64,000 bases of DNA, taken from assembly GCA_943789165.1 (NCBI GenBank), contig CALSTB010000001.1, positions 62,001 through 126,000 of the forward strand, given 5' to 3'. The notes beneath the pieces are model-generated. The model was not told the DNA's origin and ran no database searches. It was given only the letters and a program-made list of their open reading frames with translations. Position 1 is the stretch's first letter, and every line of letters starts with the position of its first letter. This stretch comes from an uncultured Bacteroidia bacterium (GTDB taxonomy: Bacteria > Bacteroidota > Bacteroidia > NS11-12g > UBA9320). A program made the translations under genes and the position numbers. Shown here piece by piece: positions 1 to 9,819 of this stretch.

Positions 1-1103
1 TTAGACTCAGGCATGATGCTGGTCAATACATATCTTAATTCGTCTTCTTTACCAGGAAAGTCTTCCAAATATTCGTGCAACCACACAGCGTGATTTCTTG
101 AGGTCGATAGTTTTTGTCCTTCTAAATTAAGAAACTCATTTGCTGGCACATACGTCGGTAGATTGAAATCTCCGTGCGCTTTTAACATCGCCGGAAAAAT
201 GATGGTATGGAAAACGATATTATCCTTTCCCAAGAAGTGGGTCAGTTCCGTTTCTTCATTCTGCCACCAATCTTTCCAATCTTCACGAATTTCTTTTGTC
301 GCCGAGATATAACCAATGGGTGCATCGAACCACACATACATCACCTTGCCTTCAACACCATCAATGGGCACAGGAACTCCCCAATCCAAATCACGGGTCA
401 TGGCTCGTGGTTTCAAACCGTCATTCAACCAACTCATGCATTGACCGTACACATGGGCTTTCCATACATCTTTTTTTGATGCAACCCAGTCGTTCAAAAA
501 GTCTGTTTGTAAGGTATCTAAGGGTAAAAACCAATTCGTAGTTGCTTTCCGGATTGGTACATTTCCGGTCAGTGCTGATTTTGGGTTAATCAGTTCCGAA
601 GGACTTAAGGTTCTTCCACAGCTTTCACATTGATCACCGTAAGCGCCATCCTTGCCACAGTTTGGACATTCCCCTGTTAAATATCTATCTGCTAAAAATT
701 GATTGGATTCTTCGTCATAGAACTGCTCGGTCACTTCTTCAATAAAAACACCTTTATCATACAGTGTTTTAAAAAAATCCCTTGCCGTTTCATGGTGAAT
801 CGGCTTGGTAGTACGTGAGAAATTATCAAAATCAATTCCCCATTTGTCCAAGCTCTCACTAATGATTTTGTAATTCACATCCACCACGTCCTGTGGCGTT
901 ACACCTTGTTTTTTAGCTTTAAGTGTAATCGGTACACCATGCTCATCTGTCCCACAAACAAACAATACCTCTTTTCCAGCATTTCGTAAATGCCGAACAT
1001 AGATATCACTTGGCAAGAAACATCCTGCAATATGACCAATATGAAGTGGCCCATTGGCATATGGTAAAGCACAAGTGACTAGATGTTTCTTGATTGTTGA
1101 CAT
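1..1103 (-). CDS. metG: Methionyl-tRNA synthetase (C-terminal part beyond window)
   Basis: Class I aminoacyl-tRNA synthetase that charges tRNA-Met in the cytoplasm. The ATG is at 1103 on the minus strand. The first residues ([18 protein letters not shown]) lead directly into the HIGH box (PLHIGHIAG). A four-cysteine zinc knuckle (CPNCGK...CESCGR) lies at about 610-675. The KMSKS signature appears as KLSTSRN, the form I recall for Bacteroidota MetRS. About 367 codons are visible; the family normally has about 550-690, so the anticodon-binding and C-terminal parts are off the left edge. The start lies 10 bases after the stop of the exported protein at 1114-2607, so the two are probably co-transcribed. 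Confidence 0.95.
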   Translation of the reverse strand, partial: MSTIKKHLVTCALPYANGPLHIGHIAGCFLPSDIYVRHLRNAGKEVLFVCGTDEHGVPITLKAKKQGVTPQDVVDVNYKIISESLDKWGIDFDNFSRTTKPIHHETARDFFKTLYDKGVFIEEVTEQFYDEESNQFLADRYLTGECPNCGKDGAYGDQCESCGRTLSPSELINPKSALTGNVPIRKATTNWFLPLDTLQTDFLNDWVASKKDVWKAHVYGQCMSWLNDGLKPRAMTRDLDWGVPVPIDGVEGKVMYVWFDAPIGYISATKEIREDWKDWWQNEETELTHFLGKDNIVFHTIIFPAMLKAHGDFNLPTYVPANEFLNLEGQKLSTSRNHAVWLHEYLEDFPGKEDELRYVLTSIMPES

Positions 1104-1113
1104 GGCCGCAAAA

Positions 1114-2607
1114 TTAGCGGACTTTTCGTGTTTCTATAAAGTAAATGTCTGCCTTTTTATTCAGGCCCTTCCCCGACTTAGTTGTTTTAAAACCATAGAC
1201 CAACACACGACCGTCATCCAAGTATGTAAATTTAGCCTCCTTACGTATGACTGAATCTGGCTCGTTTGCCACAGCAGATTCTTTTGTTAGGCTGACAAAC
1301 GCTGCCGGTTTAATGTTGCCAAAGTACAAATGGTTGAGTGCTGCATAACCGATATACAGGGTATCACCAACCACCACAGATTTAAGTTTAAGGTCTTTTG
1401 TTTTGGCCAAATACTCCAATTCTATTGGAAGATAATAGTCGTGTTTCAACTGCCCATTCAAATCAAATCGAAGCACAGTCCCATGAGAGTATTCATAGCC
1501 TTTTAGAGTTTGAGGAGTGCCTGCAATCGTGTTTCCATTTCGGGTTACGCCATAATCGTTTGTATACGATTCCTCATAAAACTCGATGGCCAACAAGTAT
1601 GACTCACCCATTTGTTTCACTGGATGACAAATGGCTTGGGTTCTGATCTCTGTGCTCTTCTCATGCTTCTTTAAACGAGCCATTTTTCGCTTCATTTCTT
1701 CTTTTTCATAGCGGTCTAAATAATCGAAATAATGTGGCAACTCTGAGAAAGAATATAATGTCACCTCCATCATTGCGCCGTCTTCGATAATCGCCATGAA
1801 TGCTCCACTTGCCATTTTGGTTTGATAGGTAGCATAGGTTCCAGTCACTAGATATCTGTCTTCATCAATTTGACTTATTGATACGGAATGAATAGACTTA
1901 TCTGGCAGCTGCAAACTAAACCTGTGTAACAATTCACCGTCGTTCGTCCATATCAAGGCATGTACGTCATCCACTCGATTACTGCTTTCTCGCCAGATGT
2001 ATGATACATCGCTGCTGTTTGACACTACATCGAAAAACAGAGCCGACACCTTTGTTCGTTTTTTCATACGAGACACGGACGTCGAGACGCCTTTCTCCTG
2101 ATCATCTTGGATTACATAAACGCGTTCTTTTTTAACCCTCTTATCAAGAATAAACTTTGTGGTATGTGTCCTAACAAGTTGGGGTTCGTACAATTTATTT
2201 GGAAAACGACCAGCCTCCACTTGAATGCCGCTGTCCCCAACCTCAACCAATGAATAATTACCCTTTAAGTAATCGTAGAAAAACTCGTAAAACTGTGAAT
2301 CGTTTGAATAATGACTTACTCGCTTATTTCGAAAGGGAATATCAATAACCGTGTCTTGAAGCAAGGTCAAATCATGTTTAAATTGTAAGTAGCGTCGAGT
2401 TGGAACATAATCCGCCTTGAAGTATGATTCCACCTGACTCACTATAATGGAATTATCTAAGGCGATAGTCTTTTCAATCATTTGATCCTCCACCAAAGGA
2501 ATTTCATAGTAATTAGCTTTCTCCTGACCTAAGGCGTTGTTAACCGAAAGACCCAACACGCAAAATGAGGCTATTAAGATATGGAAATGCTGCTTCAAGA
2601 TGCTCAA
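1114..2607 (-). CDS. Exported protein of unknown function
   Basis: I do not recognise the family. The 497-residue product begins with a cleavable-looking signal peptide (hydrophobic [13 protein letters not shown], then NALGQ), so it is probably periplasmic or outer-membrane associated. The rest is soluble and beta-rich in character, with many short hydrophobic/charged alternations and no further membrane span or lipobox. No ATG fits the start. The frame opens with TTG at 2607, and a second TTG at 2598 would give [13 protein letters not shown] perfect -7 element (TATTTTTG, minus strand 2612-2605) ends just before 2598, favouring 2598 on an almost leaderless mRNA. It is followed 10 bases later by metG, with no functional link that I can see. 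Confidence 0.75.
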   Translation of the reverse strand: MSILKQHFHILIASFCVLGLSVNNALGQEKANYYEIPLVEDQMIEKTIALDNSIIVSQVESYFKADYVPTRRYLQFKHDLTLLQDTVIDIPFRNKRVSHYSNDSQFYEFFYDYLKGNYSLVEVGDSGIQVEAGRFPNKLYEPQLVRTHTTKFILDKRVKKERVYVIQDDQEKGVSTSVSRMKKRTKVSALFFDVVSNSSDVSYIWRESSNRVDDVHALIWTNDGELLHRFSLQLPDKSIHSVSISQIDEDRYLVTGTYATYQTKMASGAFMAIIEDGAMMEVTLYSFSELPHYFDYLDRYEKEEMKRKMARLKKHEKSTEIRTQAICHPVKQMGESYLLAIEFYEESYTNDYGVTRNGNTIAGTPQTLKGYEYSHGTVLRFDLNGQLKHDYYLPIELEYLAKTKDLKLKSVVVGDTLYIGYAALNHLYFGNIKPAAFVSLTKESAVANEPDSVIRKEAKFTYLDDGRVLVYGFKTTKSGKGLNKKADIYFIETRKVR

Positions 2608-2612
2608 AAATA
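2605..2612 (-). promoter_or_regulatory. Bacteroidota -7 promoter element
   Basis: TATTTTTG on the minus strand matches TAnnTTTG perfectly and lies directly in front of the exported-protein/metG pair. I see no convincing -33 TTG. The expected transcription start is near 2601-2598, at the alternative TTG codon. Confidence 0.35.
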
Positions 2613-2768
2613 AGGTAAATGGATTACTGTTTTTCCATGAATTGGCTAACGGGAAAAACTTTCTTTTGTCACAAATTAGTCAAAGGAATAAAAAATAGAT
2701 GTATATACAAACAATATGACCAAACGTACGTTTATCCTTGCACAACGAAATATTGCAAAAACAAAAAA

Positions 2769-3407
2769 ATGAAAAAAACATTATTAATTCTTTCTATCGC
2801 AACAGGTGTATTATTCGCATCTTGTGGCAATCCTAAAACTGCAACTACAGAAGACGCTGGTGAAACAGCTGAAGCAAGTTCTGAAAGTGTAACGTATTCT
2901 GTGAACTTAAGTGAATCTACCGTAAACTGGTCAGGTGCTAAAGTTCTTGATGGTTCTCACACAGGTACTGTAGCACTAACAGCAGGTAGTCTTTCAGTAA
3001 AAGACGGCATCATTGAAGCTGGAAACTTTTCTCTAGACATGTCTTCAATTGCTGAAGTTGGTGGAAGCGACGAGGCATCTACTGCTAAATTAATGGGTCA
3101 CTTAAAAAGTGGTGACTTTTTTATGGTAGACTCATTCCCAACCGCAAGTTTTGAAATCACATCAGGTGGTGCAGACATGGTAAAAGGAAATCTAACTATT
3201 AAAGGTATTACCAAAGAAATTGAAATCCCAGTTACGACTACAATGACAGAAACTGGCATGACAGCATCTAGCAAGTTTGCGATCAACCGAAACAACTGGA
3301 ACGTAGTTTGGGGAAATAACAATACAGATGCAAAATGGGCTTTTTTGAAGGACAACTTCATCAAAGACGAAATCGAATTTGACGTAAATTTAGTTGCGTC
3401 TAAATAG
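2769..3407 (+). CDS. YceI-like domain lipoprotein
   Basis: A 212-residue lipoprotein. The chosen start is the ATG at 2769 (MKKTLLILSIATGVLF), followed by a lipobox (FASCGN), so the mature protein should begin at Cys19. An upstream in-frame start at 2619 would bury the signal peptide and is rejected. After an acidic Ala/Thr/Glu-rich linker, residues about 45-210 form a YceI-type lipocalin-like barrel (VNWSGAKVLDGSHTGTV, GNLTIKGITKEIEIPV, INRNNWNVVWG). YceI proteins bind isoprenoid or other amphiphilic lipids, but the physiological role is usually unknown. It is a single-gene transcript with its own terminator immediately downstream. Confidence 0.9.
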   Translation: MKKTLLILSIATGVLFASCGNPKTATTEDAGETAEASSESVTYSVNLSESTVNWSGAKVLDGSHTGTVALTAGSLSVKDGIIEAGNFSLDMSSIAEVGGSDEASTAKLMGHLKSGDFFMVDSFPTASFEITSGGADMVKGNLTIKGITKEIEIPVTTTMTETGMTASSKFAINRNNWNVVWGNNNTDAKWAFLKDNFIKDEIEFDVNLVASK

Positions 3408-3443
3408 CGTTTTGAACAATAGGTACTTTTAAAACAGAAAGAG

Positions 3444-3468
3444 GGGCTAACATGGTTAGCCCTTTTTT
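3444..3468 (+). terminator. Rho-independent terminator after the YceI gene
   Basis: Perfect 8-bp stem GGGCTAAC/GTTAGCCC with a 3-nt loop, followed by six T. The T-tract overlaps the stop codon of the convergent oligopeptidase gene. Confidence 0.9.
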
Positions 3469-5534
3469 ATTGCTTGATGTTTTCTAAATCAAGGATAAAC
3501 GCATATTCCAAAGCGATTTCTTTAACGCGTTCGAACCTGCCACTCGCTCCTCCATGACCAAATTCCATTTCGGTTTGAAGCAACAAAACATTGTTGTCAG
3601 TTTTAAGCTCTCGCAATCGCGCAACCCATTTAGCTGGCTCCCAATACTGCACCTGGCTATCATGTAAGCCTGTTGTTACCAATACGTTTGGATAGTCTTT
3701 CGCTTCAACATTGTCGTACGGAGAATACGACTTTATATACTGATAGGATTCCTCATTCTTTGGATTCCCCCACTCATCAAATTCACCAGTTGTTAACGGG
3801 ATTGACTCATCCAACATGGTTGTTACCACATCTACAAAAGGAACTTGAGCCACTACACCATTCCATAATGTAGGCTCCATATTCATTACTGCACCCATTA
3901 GTAAACCTCCTGCACTGCCACCCATGGCATACATATGTTTCGGACTTGAATATCCCATTTCTATTAGACTTTTACCGCAATCGATAAAATCGTAAAACGT
4001 ATTTTTCTTCTTCAACAACTTCCCATCTTCGTACCAATGTCGACCCATTTCTTCACCACCTCGAATGTGGGCAATGGCATACACAAACCCACGGTCGATT
4101 AAACTAAGTCTATAACTACTAAAATAAGGATCTATCGAATGGCCATAACTACCATATGCGTACAAGAGTAACGGAGTCTCATGTGTAAGTTTTATTCCTT
4201 TCTTATAAACAAGCGAAACGGGCACTTTAGTACCGTCGCGCGCTTCTACAAAATGTCGCTCAGATGTGTATTGGTTCTTGTCGTACCCACCCAATACTTC
4301 CTGTTCTTTTTTAAGTGTTTTCTGACGTGTGATCATGTCATAATCAAACACACTAGACGGAGTTGTTAACGAGGTATATCCAAACCGCAATATGCTAGAA
4401 TTAAACTCTGGATTGGTCCCCGTGCCGCAGGTATAGGTATCTTCTGGCATCTCTACATAATGGGTTTCATTTGTGCTAAACTGATCCACTCGTAGGTGCG
4501 TTAAGCCATTTCTTCGTTCATCCAACACCATAAAATCATTAAAAAGCTCCATACCTTCTAACAAAGTGTCTTCGCGATGAGGAATGACCTCTACCCAATG
4601 TTCTTTTTCGGTTTGTGACAGACTGCATTTCATTAATCTGAAATTCTGTGCTTGCCAATTGGTAAGAATGTACCAGTGATTTTCAAAATGCGCAATCCCG
4701 TATTCAATGCCGCGTTCTCGTTTCTTGAAAATGTCAAAATTGCCATTCGGGGTATCCGCATCAAGTACTCGATACTCTGACGTTAACGTACTATTAGATG
4801 AAATGACGATAAACGACCTAGACTTGGTTTTACTCACATGGAGAGTATACGTCTCGTCTTTTTCGTGATAAACGATCTCCGACGAATTATCTGGAATGAA
4901 ATATCGACGAATGGTATCCGATCGCAACGTCTTCTTATCCTTGGTGGCATAAAAAAGTGTTTCATTGTCGTTGGCCCACGTTGCCCCGCCAGTTGTATTT
5001 TCTATAGTCTGCGACAGAAGTTCATCCGTCTCCAAATCTTTGAAATACACCGTATATATGCGCCTGCTTTGAAAATCTACGCTGTAGGCCAGTCGCTTGT
5101 TGTCGGGACTAATAGACATGCCCCCTATCTGACAGAAAGGCTTTGTCTTTACCCAACACATTGACATCGAGTAAAATGATTTCATCCGATTCAAGACTTT
5201 GTTTTTTCCTACAGAAAACGGGATACTCTTGCCCCTCATTAAACCTTGTGTAATACCAATAGCCATTCAAGAAGTAAGGAACAGAAGCGTCGTCTTGCTT
5301 TATTCTGGCCACCATTTCGTCAAACAAACTTTTCTGAAACGCCTCGGTATCGGCCATAACGGCTTTGGTGTGATTATTCTCTTCGTTTAAGTAATCAATT
5401 ACCTCCGAATTCTCGCGATCATTTAACCAATAATAGTCATCCACTCTCACATCACCATGAATCTCCATTCGATGAGGTTTCTTGGTACAAATTGGCTGTT
5501 GTATTCCCTTGATCATGTCAAAAATTTGATGCAA
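3467..5534 (-). pseudogene. ptrB: Oligopeptidase B (S9A prolyl oligopeptidase family), frameshifted
   Basis: A cytoplasmic serine peptidase that cleaves short peptides after basic residues. The N-terminal part (5534 down to about 5139; HRMEIHGDVRVDDYYWLND) and the rest (about 5135 down to 3467) are in different frames. Together they give about 688 residues, the normal family length (E. coli PtrB about 686). Continuity is restored by removing one base in the AAA run at 5136-5138, giving ...GKDKAFCQIGGMSISPDN. The catalytic serine is in GGSAGG, the aspartate in GLHDSQVQYWEP and the histidine in FGHGGASGRF, all present. The lesion falls in the beta-propeller. It may be a true pseudogene or a sequencing error. 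The start could also be the ATG at 5516 (MIKGIQQP). Confidence 0.85.
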
Positions 5535-5598
5535 TATTAGACAAACTGATGGTGACCTCCTTAAGGTAGTTTCATGTAAAATCCTGCATCTTTGTACA

Positions 5599-6282
5599 AT
5601 GGCTTATTTGCTTTGTATTGAAACCTCTGGTCCTATTTGTTCGGTTGCTTTGTATTCCGACAAACACACCTTGGTTGGTTTCTTACAAGATGGTAACAAC
5701 TTTCAGCATGCTGCCGTGCTAACTACCTTATTTGATCAATTGCTGAAAGAATCACAACTAACCCCACGTGATGTAAGCGCGGTTGCTTTAAGTGCCGGAC
5801 CAGGTTCATACACTGGTTTGAGAATTGGTACATCAGTGGCAAAAGGCCTTTGTTACGCATTAGATATTCCAATGATTGCCATTGACACTCTCTCTATTTT
5901 GGCATATGGTTTAACAGTCGAACATCGAATTGGGACTGAGAACGTGATTTGTCCGGTAATTGATGCCAGGCGCATGGAAGTGTATAGCGCTACATTTATG
6001 GGTGATTTGACACTTGTTGATTCTGCCAAACCAAAGATAATTGACGAGAATTCTTATAAAAAAGAACTCGAGGAAGGACTGGTTCATTTCATTGGTAGCG
6101 GAGCAAAAAAAATCGCCGAGACCATAAAACATGATAATCTTCGTTATTTCGGGGACGATGTTCTATCAGCGAAATACATGGGACCATTGGCCTATGAACG
6201 ATTAGAGTCTCATGCTTTTGAAGACATCGCATACTTTGAGCCTTTCTACTTGAAAGCGTTCCACACGACAGCAAAAATTTGA
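5599..6282 (+). CDS. tsaB: tRNA threonylcarbamoyladenosine biosynthesis protein TsaB
   Basis: A 227-residue member of the YeaZ/TsaB family. It partners TsaD and TsaE to make the universal t6A modification at position 37 of ANN-decoding tRNAs. The N-terminal ASKHA-type motif (LLCIETSGPICSVALY) and the characteristic ALSAGPGSYTGLRIG segment followed by AKGLCYAL are both present. Length is typical. The upstream sequence CATCTTTG (one mismatch to TAnnTTTG) ends 4 bases before the ATG, suggesting an almost leaderless mRNA. It is followed closely by the BamA/TamA-like gene on the same strand. Confidence 0.95.
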   Translation: MAYLLCIETSGPICSVALYSDKHTLVGFLQDGNNFQHAAVLTTLFDQLLKESQLTPRDVSAVALSAGPGSYTGLRIGTSVAKGLCYALDIPMIAIDTLSILAYGLTVEHRIGTENVICPVIDARRMEVYSATFMGDLTLVDSAKPKIIDENSYKKELEEGLVHFIGSGAKKIAETIKHDNLRYFGDDVLSAKYMGPLAYERLESHAFEDIAYFEPFYLKAFHTTAKI

Positions 6283-6330
6283 AATCGATAATGCTATATC
6301 TCTTCTTAGTTGTTGGCTATAATCATCAGC

Positions 6331-8151
6331 ATGAAGTACATTGTCTCTCCTCACATGTTTAGGTTAAAACATATCGTCTTTACAGCTTTTGCCTTGTTTT
6401 ATGGGTTAAACGTCACGGCGCAGGACGTTGTCGTACGATACATTGGAGCAGATAGTACAAGTCAAGAATTCATTAGCAAAACGAAACCTACAGATCGCTT
6501 TCAGGACGAAGTGTCGGCCAAACAATATGTAAAGCAATTGCTTACCAAATTACATAATGATGGTTTTCTTGCGGCCTCTTTCGATAGTATTGCAGTTGAC
6601 AGTAATGCGTTGTTGGCGCATTTATTTATTGGTAGACAATATCAATGGGCACATTTGACGTATAACAAAACCGCCCAAAACTGGCTCAACGAGACAGGCA
6701 TGAATCACCGCCTAGTAAGCAACAAAGCCATTCATCCAAAAGAATTTCAAGTCATCGTTAACCGATTATTGACTTATGGTGAAAATCATGGCTTTCCCTT
6801 TGCTACTGTGCAATTAGACAGTATGGAGTTACTTCCAGATAGGAGTCTGCATGCACAATTAGTCGTACATCAAAACAGGTATTTTGAGTTTGATACCCTG
6901 TCTGTTGTTGGAGACGTTAAAATATCAAAGGCGTTTTTATATCAATATCTGGGGTTTTCTCCAGCCGACGCTTACAACGAAAAGCTCGTGATTAAGTTGA
7001 GGGAAAAAATTGCCAAACTCCCTTTCGCAACCATTATTGCCAATCCACGCGTCAGTTTTGCCGGACAAAAAGTGCGTATTACCCTATATCTAAAACACCG
7101 AAAAACCGACCAAGCGGACGGTATTGTTGGATTCGCACCGAATACCACTGGCAACGAAAATGGCTTACTGATTACCGGTGAAGTCAATTTGGCCTTACAA
7201 AATCTTCTGCAACGCGGCATTGGTTACGATTTACATTGGAAAAGTTTCGCTGCGCGTTCACAGCAATTAAAGATGAACGGACAGATTCCGTATCTATTTA
7301 AAAACCCTATTGGCTTAGATGGCACGTTTGAATACGTCAAATTTGATACGCAGTTTTTCACGCTAAAAACTAAGCTTGGCGTTCGGTATTTATTTGAAGG
7401 ATCTGATTTTTTAAAACTGTATGTTCAGAATACCCAATCTGCCTTGATTCACGCTGATACGATTGCGGTTCGAAACACTAAGGTATTACCGATTAGGAAC
7501 CCTGTCAGAACTACTAGTTACGGACTACAAATCCAGCGAAACCGTTTGGATAATACGTTGAATCCAAGGAAGGGATTTAAACTTGAAATGGATGGTAACG
7601 TGGGCACCAGGAATGTCTTAAAAGACATCAGGATTGATCAGGTACTTTTTACGAATGACAATAATGAATCTTATACTGTATATGATTCTGTTAAATTAAA
7701 GTCGCTCCAAGCGGAGTTTGCCTACAGTGCTTCTTTCTTCGTACCTATTGGTAAAAAAAGTACGGCTGTTGGATTGATTAGCGGAAAGCAATTGATCACT
7801 GAAACAGTTTTTGTAAACGATTTATATAGGTATGGAGGTACCCGATCATTACGTGGTTTTAATGAAGAATCACTATTGGCCAATAGCTATACAATGGTTG
7901 GGTTAGAATATCGCTACCTCTTGGGAGAAAACGCCTTTTTCCAGTTGTTCGTCAACGCGGCCTATACAGAGGATAAAAGCAATACTGCCACTGGCTTAGT
8001 AACCGACATCCCATATGGTTTTGGTGCTGGAGTACACTTAGACGTGAATTCTGGGATATTAAGCTTGGCGTATGCTTTGGGAAGTGAACAAGGGAATGGC
8101 ATCAAGTTTAGTCAGGCCAAAATCCACTTTGGCATCATCAACTATTTATGA
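6331..8151 (+). CDS. BamA/TamA-family outer-membrane barrel protein
   Basis: About 606 residues with a signal peptide (MFRLKHIVFTAFALF...VTAQ). The N-terminal ~230 residues resemble POTRA-type periplasmic repeats (KQYVKQLLTKLHNDGFLAASFDS; SVVGDVKISKAFLYQYLGF). The remaining ~370 residues form an Omp85-type surface-antigen barrel, ending in the aromatic C-terminal strand GIINYL expected of a BAM substrate. LYRYGGTRSLRGFNEES is the RGF motif of the L6 loop. The length suits a small TamA-like protein; the essential BamA is usually longer. Two ATGs are possible (6331 and 6355); an upstream TTG at 6310 is unlikely. The 3' end overlaps the convergent acyltransferase gene by 6 bases. Confidence 0.85.
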   Translation: MKYIVSPHMFRLKHIVFTAFALFYGLNVTAQDVVVRYIGADSTSQEFISKTKPTDRFQDEVSAKQYVKQLLTKLHNDGFLAASFDSIAVDSNALLAHLFIGRQYQWAHLTYNKTAQNWLNETGMNHRLVSNKAIHPKEFQVIVNRLLTYGENHGFPFATVQLDSMELLPDRSLHAQLVVHQNRYFEFDTLSVVGDVKISKAFLYQYLGFSPADAYNEKLVIKLREKIAKLPFATIIANPRVSFAGQKVRITLYLKHRKTDQADGIVGFAPNTTGNENGLLITGEVNLALQNLLQRGIGYDLHWKSFAARSQQLKMNGQIPYLFKNPIGLDGTFEYVKFDTQFFTLKTKLGVRYLFEGSDFLKLYVQNTQSALIHADTIAVRNTKVLPIRNPVRTTSYGLQIQRNRLDNTLNPRKGFKLEMDGNVGTRNVLKDIRIDQVLFTNDNNESYTVYDSVKLKSLQAEFAYSASFFVPIGKKSTAVGLISGKQLITETVFVNDLYRYGGTRSLRGFNEESLLANSYTMVGLEYRYLLGENAFFQLFVNAAYTEDKSNTATGLVTDIPYGFGAGVHLDVNSGILSLAYALGSEQGNGIKFSQAKIHFGIINYL

Positions 8152-9468
8152 TTGAGTTGCCTTCTCAAGAAAGTCAATCAATTCTTTTTGCTCCTTTTTA
8201 ATTTTTTGTAATAGCGTTGAGCGATTGTTTCCCACCCGCATCCATGTCCAAGCTTCTTTTAATTTTACCCATTCGGCCAAATACCCGTAAGCAAACATGC
8301 CAAGACTAGGCCATACGAAGAAGAAGCCTGCTGTAATCCACCAATTGTGGAAGGCTTTATGAACAAGGATTGTTTCTCCAACACCAAAGATGGTAAAGAC
8401 CAATAGGCCTAAAGACAATGCAACAGAACCCATGAAATCGACTCTTCTCACCAGCTTTAAGGATAGTGTTCGAGTCAGTTGAAAAGGAATGATGTGCATC
8501 AAATAACTTACGATGAAAAGTGGCAATCCGAGAATCAATAACAATACTCTTATAGTGATTAACTTTCCGATGTTTACTCCTGATTGGTTAATAAGTGCCG
8601 TGTTCTTCTCGACACCTAATCTCTGAAGAGTACCTACATATCTTTGAAGCTTAGTTTCAAACTGAGCAAAGTTTTCTGAGTTGACTTCGTTTTGTCGCTC
8701 AATAAAATCATTAATTCCTTTCCTCGTTTGATGCCAATCTTCATTTACAAAAGGGTGATTGTCGTTTTTACCTTCAAACAATCGTTCAATTTGGCGAACC
8801 GTACGTATCTGCTCCTGATTGTCGACAGTAATAATGCGTTTCCTTAACTCAGTATCAATATCACTTGTAATCGCATTAACAGCTTCCCATGGATCGGCTT
8901 CATACTGCTCTTTGTATTTGATAGGTTTTATCGGATCTCCAATGTCAATGGTCAAGTTGCCACGGAATCTGTGCGGGTTAGAATAATTGATACCAATTGG
9001 AATCACATGGATATCCAATTCAAAGTTGTTTTTGGATTCTGCTTCTAAGATGATACGTCCGGCTCCCGACTTGAGAGGCGCCAACAAGTATTTGGTCTGA
9101 CAGATTCCCTCTGGAAATATCATGAGACAACCACGGCGCTCCATTAACTCATGGCAGTATTTAAAAATGTCTTTGTTTTGGCCAATTTTATCTGGGTCAT
9201 ATTCACGCCTATATATAGGTATCATTTTAAGGCGATTAAAAATTTTGACCATGGCTGGATTTCCGAAGGATTCGCCTCGAACTAAAAAATAAGTGGTTCG
9301 CTTTATCTGTGACGCAATTACAATTGGGTCCATAAATGCGCTTCTGTGGTTTGGTAGAAGCAGAACTGGCTTATCACTTGGAATGTTTTCTTCGTTTAAT
9401 ATATTGATTTGCACGAAGTACTTTCGGGTAGCATACGACAAAGCAAATTTGAGAAGGCCATAAAGCAT
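8146..9468 (-). CDS. PlsC-type glycerol-phosphate acyltransferase, membrane-anchored
   Basis: A 440-residue protein with an N-terminal lysophospholipid acyltransferase domain. The catalytic motif is NHRSAFMD (NHxxxxD) at about residues 39-46, and the acceptor-binding motif is FPEGICQ near residue 118. These enzymes transfer fatty acyl chains to lysophosphatidate or related lipids at the inner membrane. The C-terminal third carries about three membrane segments (ITIRVLLLILGLPLFIVSYL; SVALSLGLLVFTIFGV; WWITAGFFFVWPSLGMFAYG), longer than a minimal PlsC and common in Bacteroidota homologues. The exact acceptor is not determinable. The start at 9468 has no competitor. Confidence 0.9.
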   Translation of the reverse strand: MLYGLLKFALSYATRKYFVQINILNEENIPSDKPVLLLPNHRSAFMDPIVIASQIKRTTYFLVRGESFGNPAMVKIFNRLKMIPIYRREYDPDKIGQNKDIFKYCHELMERRGCLMIFPEGICQTKYLLAPLKSGAGRIILEAESKNNFELDIHVIPIGINYSNPHRFRGNLTIDIGDPIKPIKYKEQYEADPWEAVNAITSDIDTELRKRIITVDNQEQIRTVRQIERLFEGKNDNHPFVNEDWHQTRKGINDFIERQNEVNSENFAQFETKLQRYVGTLQRLGVEKNTALINQSGVNIGKLITIRVLLLILGLPLFIVSYLMHIIPFQLTRTLSLKLVRRVDFMGSVALSLGLLVFTIFGVGETILVHKAFHNWWITAGFFFVWPSLGMFAYGYLAEWVKLKEAWTWMRVGNNRSTLLQKIKKEQKELIDFLEKATQS

Positions 9469-9613
9469 GGTACGAGTATACGACTTTACAGGATATGTTT
9501 TTATTGCTAATAATAAACTGCTGACAAGCTAACTTGAGGTAGTTCTAAATTCTTTTGGGTTCAAATCATTTGCTTCATACCTACTATAAATAAGGGGTTT
9601 CTGATACCATTTA

Positions 9614-9636
9614 CGTATTATCTAAAAAATAATACG
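9614..9636. repeat. Inverted repeat CGTATTAT-N7-ATAATACG
   Basis: A perfect 8-bp palindrome with a 7-base spacer. The CGTATT core recurs at 9670-9675 and 9690-9695, flanking the predicted -33/-7 interval of the downstream gene. This suggests binding sites for a dimeric regulator. There is no T-tract, so termination is not favoured. Confidence 0.5.
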
Positions 9637-9673
9637 CATTATATGTCAGCATACCGTCAGTTTAGAGTGCGTA

Positions 9674-9705
9674 TTGTATTGTTTTGAGTCGTATTTGCAC
9701 ATTTG
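9674..9705 (+). promoter_or_regulatory. Candidate promoter of the major secreted subunit
   Basis: TTG at 9674-9676, a 21-base spacer, then CACATTTG at 9698-9705 (one mismatch to TAnnTTTG). Transcription would start near 9710, giving a 5' leader of about 110 nt. CGTATT sites overlap the -33 region and the spacer. Confidence 0.4.
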
Positions 9706-9763
9706 TCCGCTTTCGAGACTTTTCATCCTTTTTTGGGAATATATTCGATTCTAACTTTAAACT

Positions 9764-9797
9764 GTTCGAAGTTACTACTACTACTAAATCTTCGAGC
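9764..9797 (+). other. 5'-leader stem-loop
   Basis: GTTCGAAG (9764-9771) can pair with CTTCGAGC (9790-9797), 8 bp with one wobble, around an 18-nt loop made largely of ACT repeats. It lies 22 bases before the start codon of a gene that looks highly expressed. A role in mRNA stability or translation is possible but inferred. Confidence 0.35.
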
Positions 9798-9819
9798 ACT
9801 ACTTTAATTACTATTTATT

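Larger units (their letters stand above)
9469..9819. other. 351-bp intergenic regulatory region upstream of the major secreted subunit
   Basis: No plausible gene is present: the 64-codon frame at 9684-9878 overlaps the next gene out of frame and has no protein character. The region holds four CGTATT half-sites (9614-9619, reverse 9631-9636, 9670-9675, 9690-9695), a candidate promoter at about 9674-9705 and a ~110-nt 5' leader with a stem-loop at 9764-9797. It separates the divergent acyltransferase gene from the fibre-like operon. Confidence 0.6.

Noticed and set aside
3098-3364. 88-codon minus-strand frame inside the YceI gene
   Set aside because: It is the antisense shadow of a clear YceI-family coding sequence.
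5129-5145. Programmed ribosomal frameshifting in oligopeptidase B
   Set aside because: No slippery heptamer or downstream pseudoknot is evident, and the family is not known for recoding.
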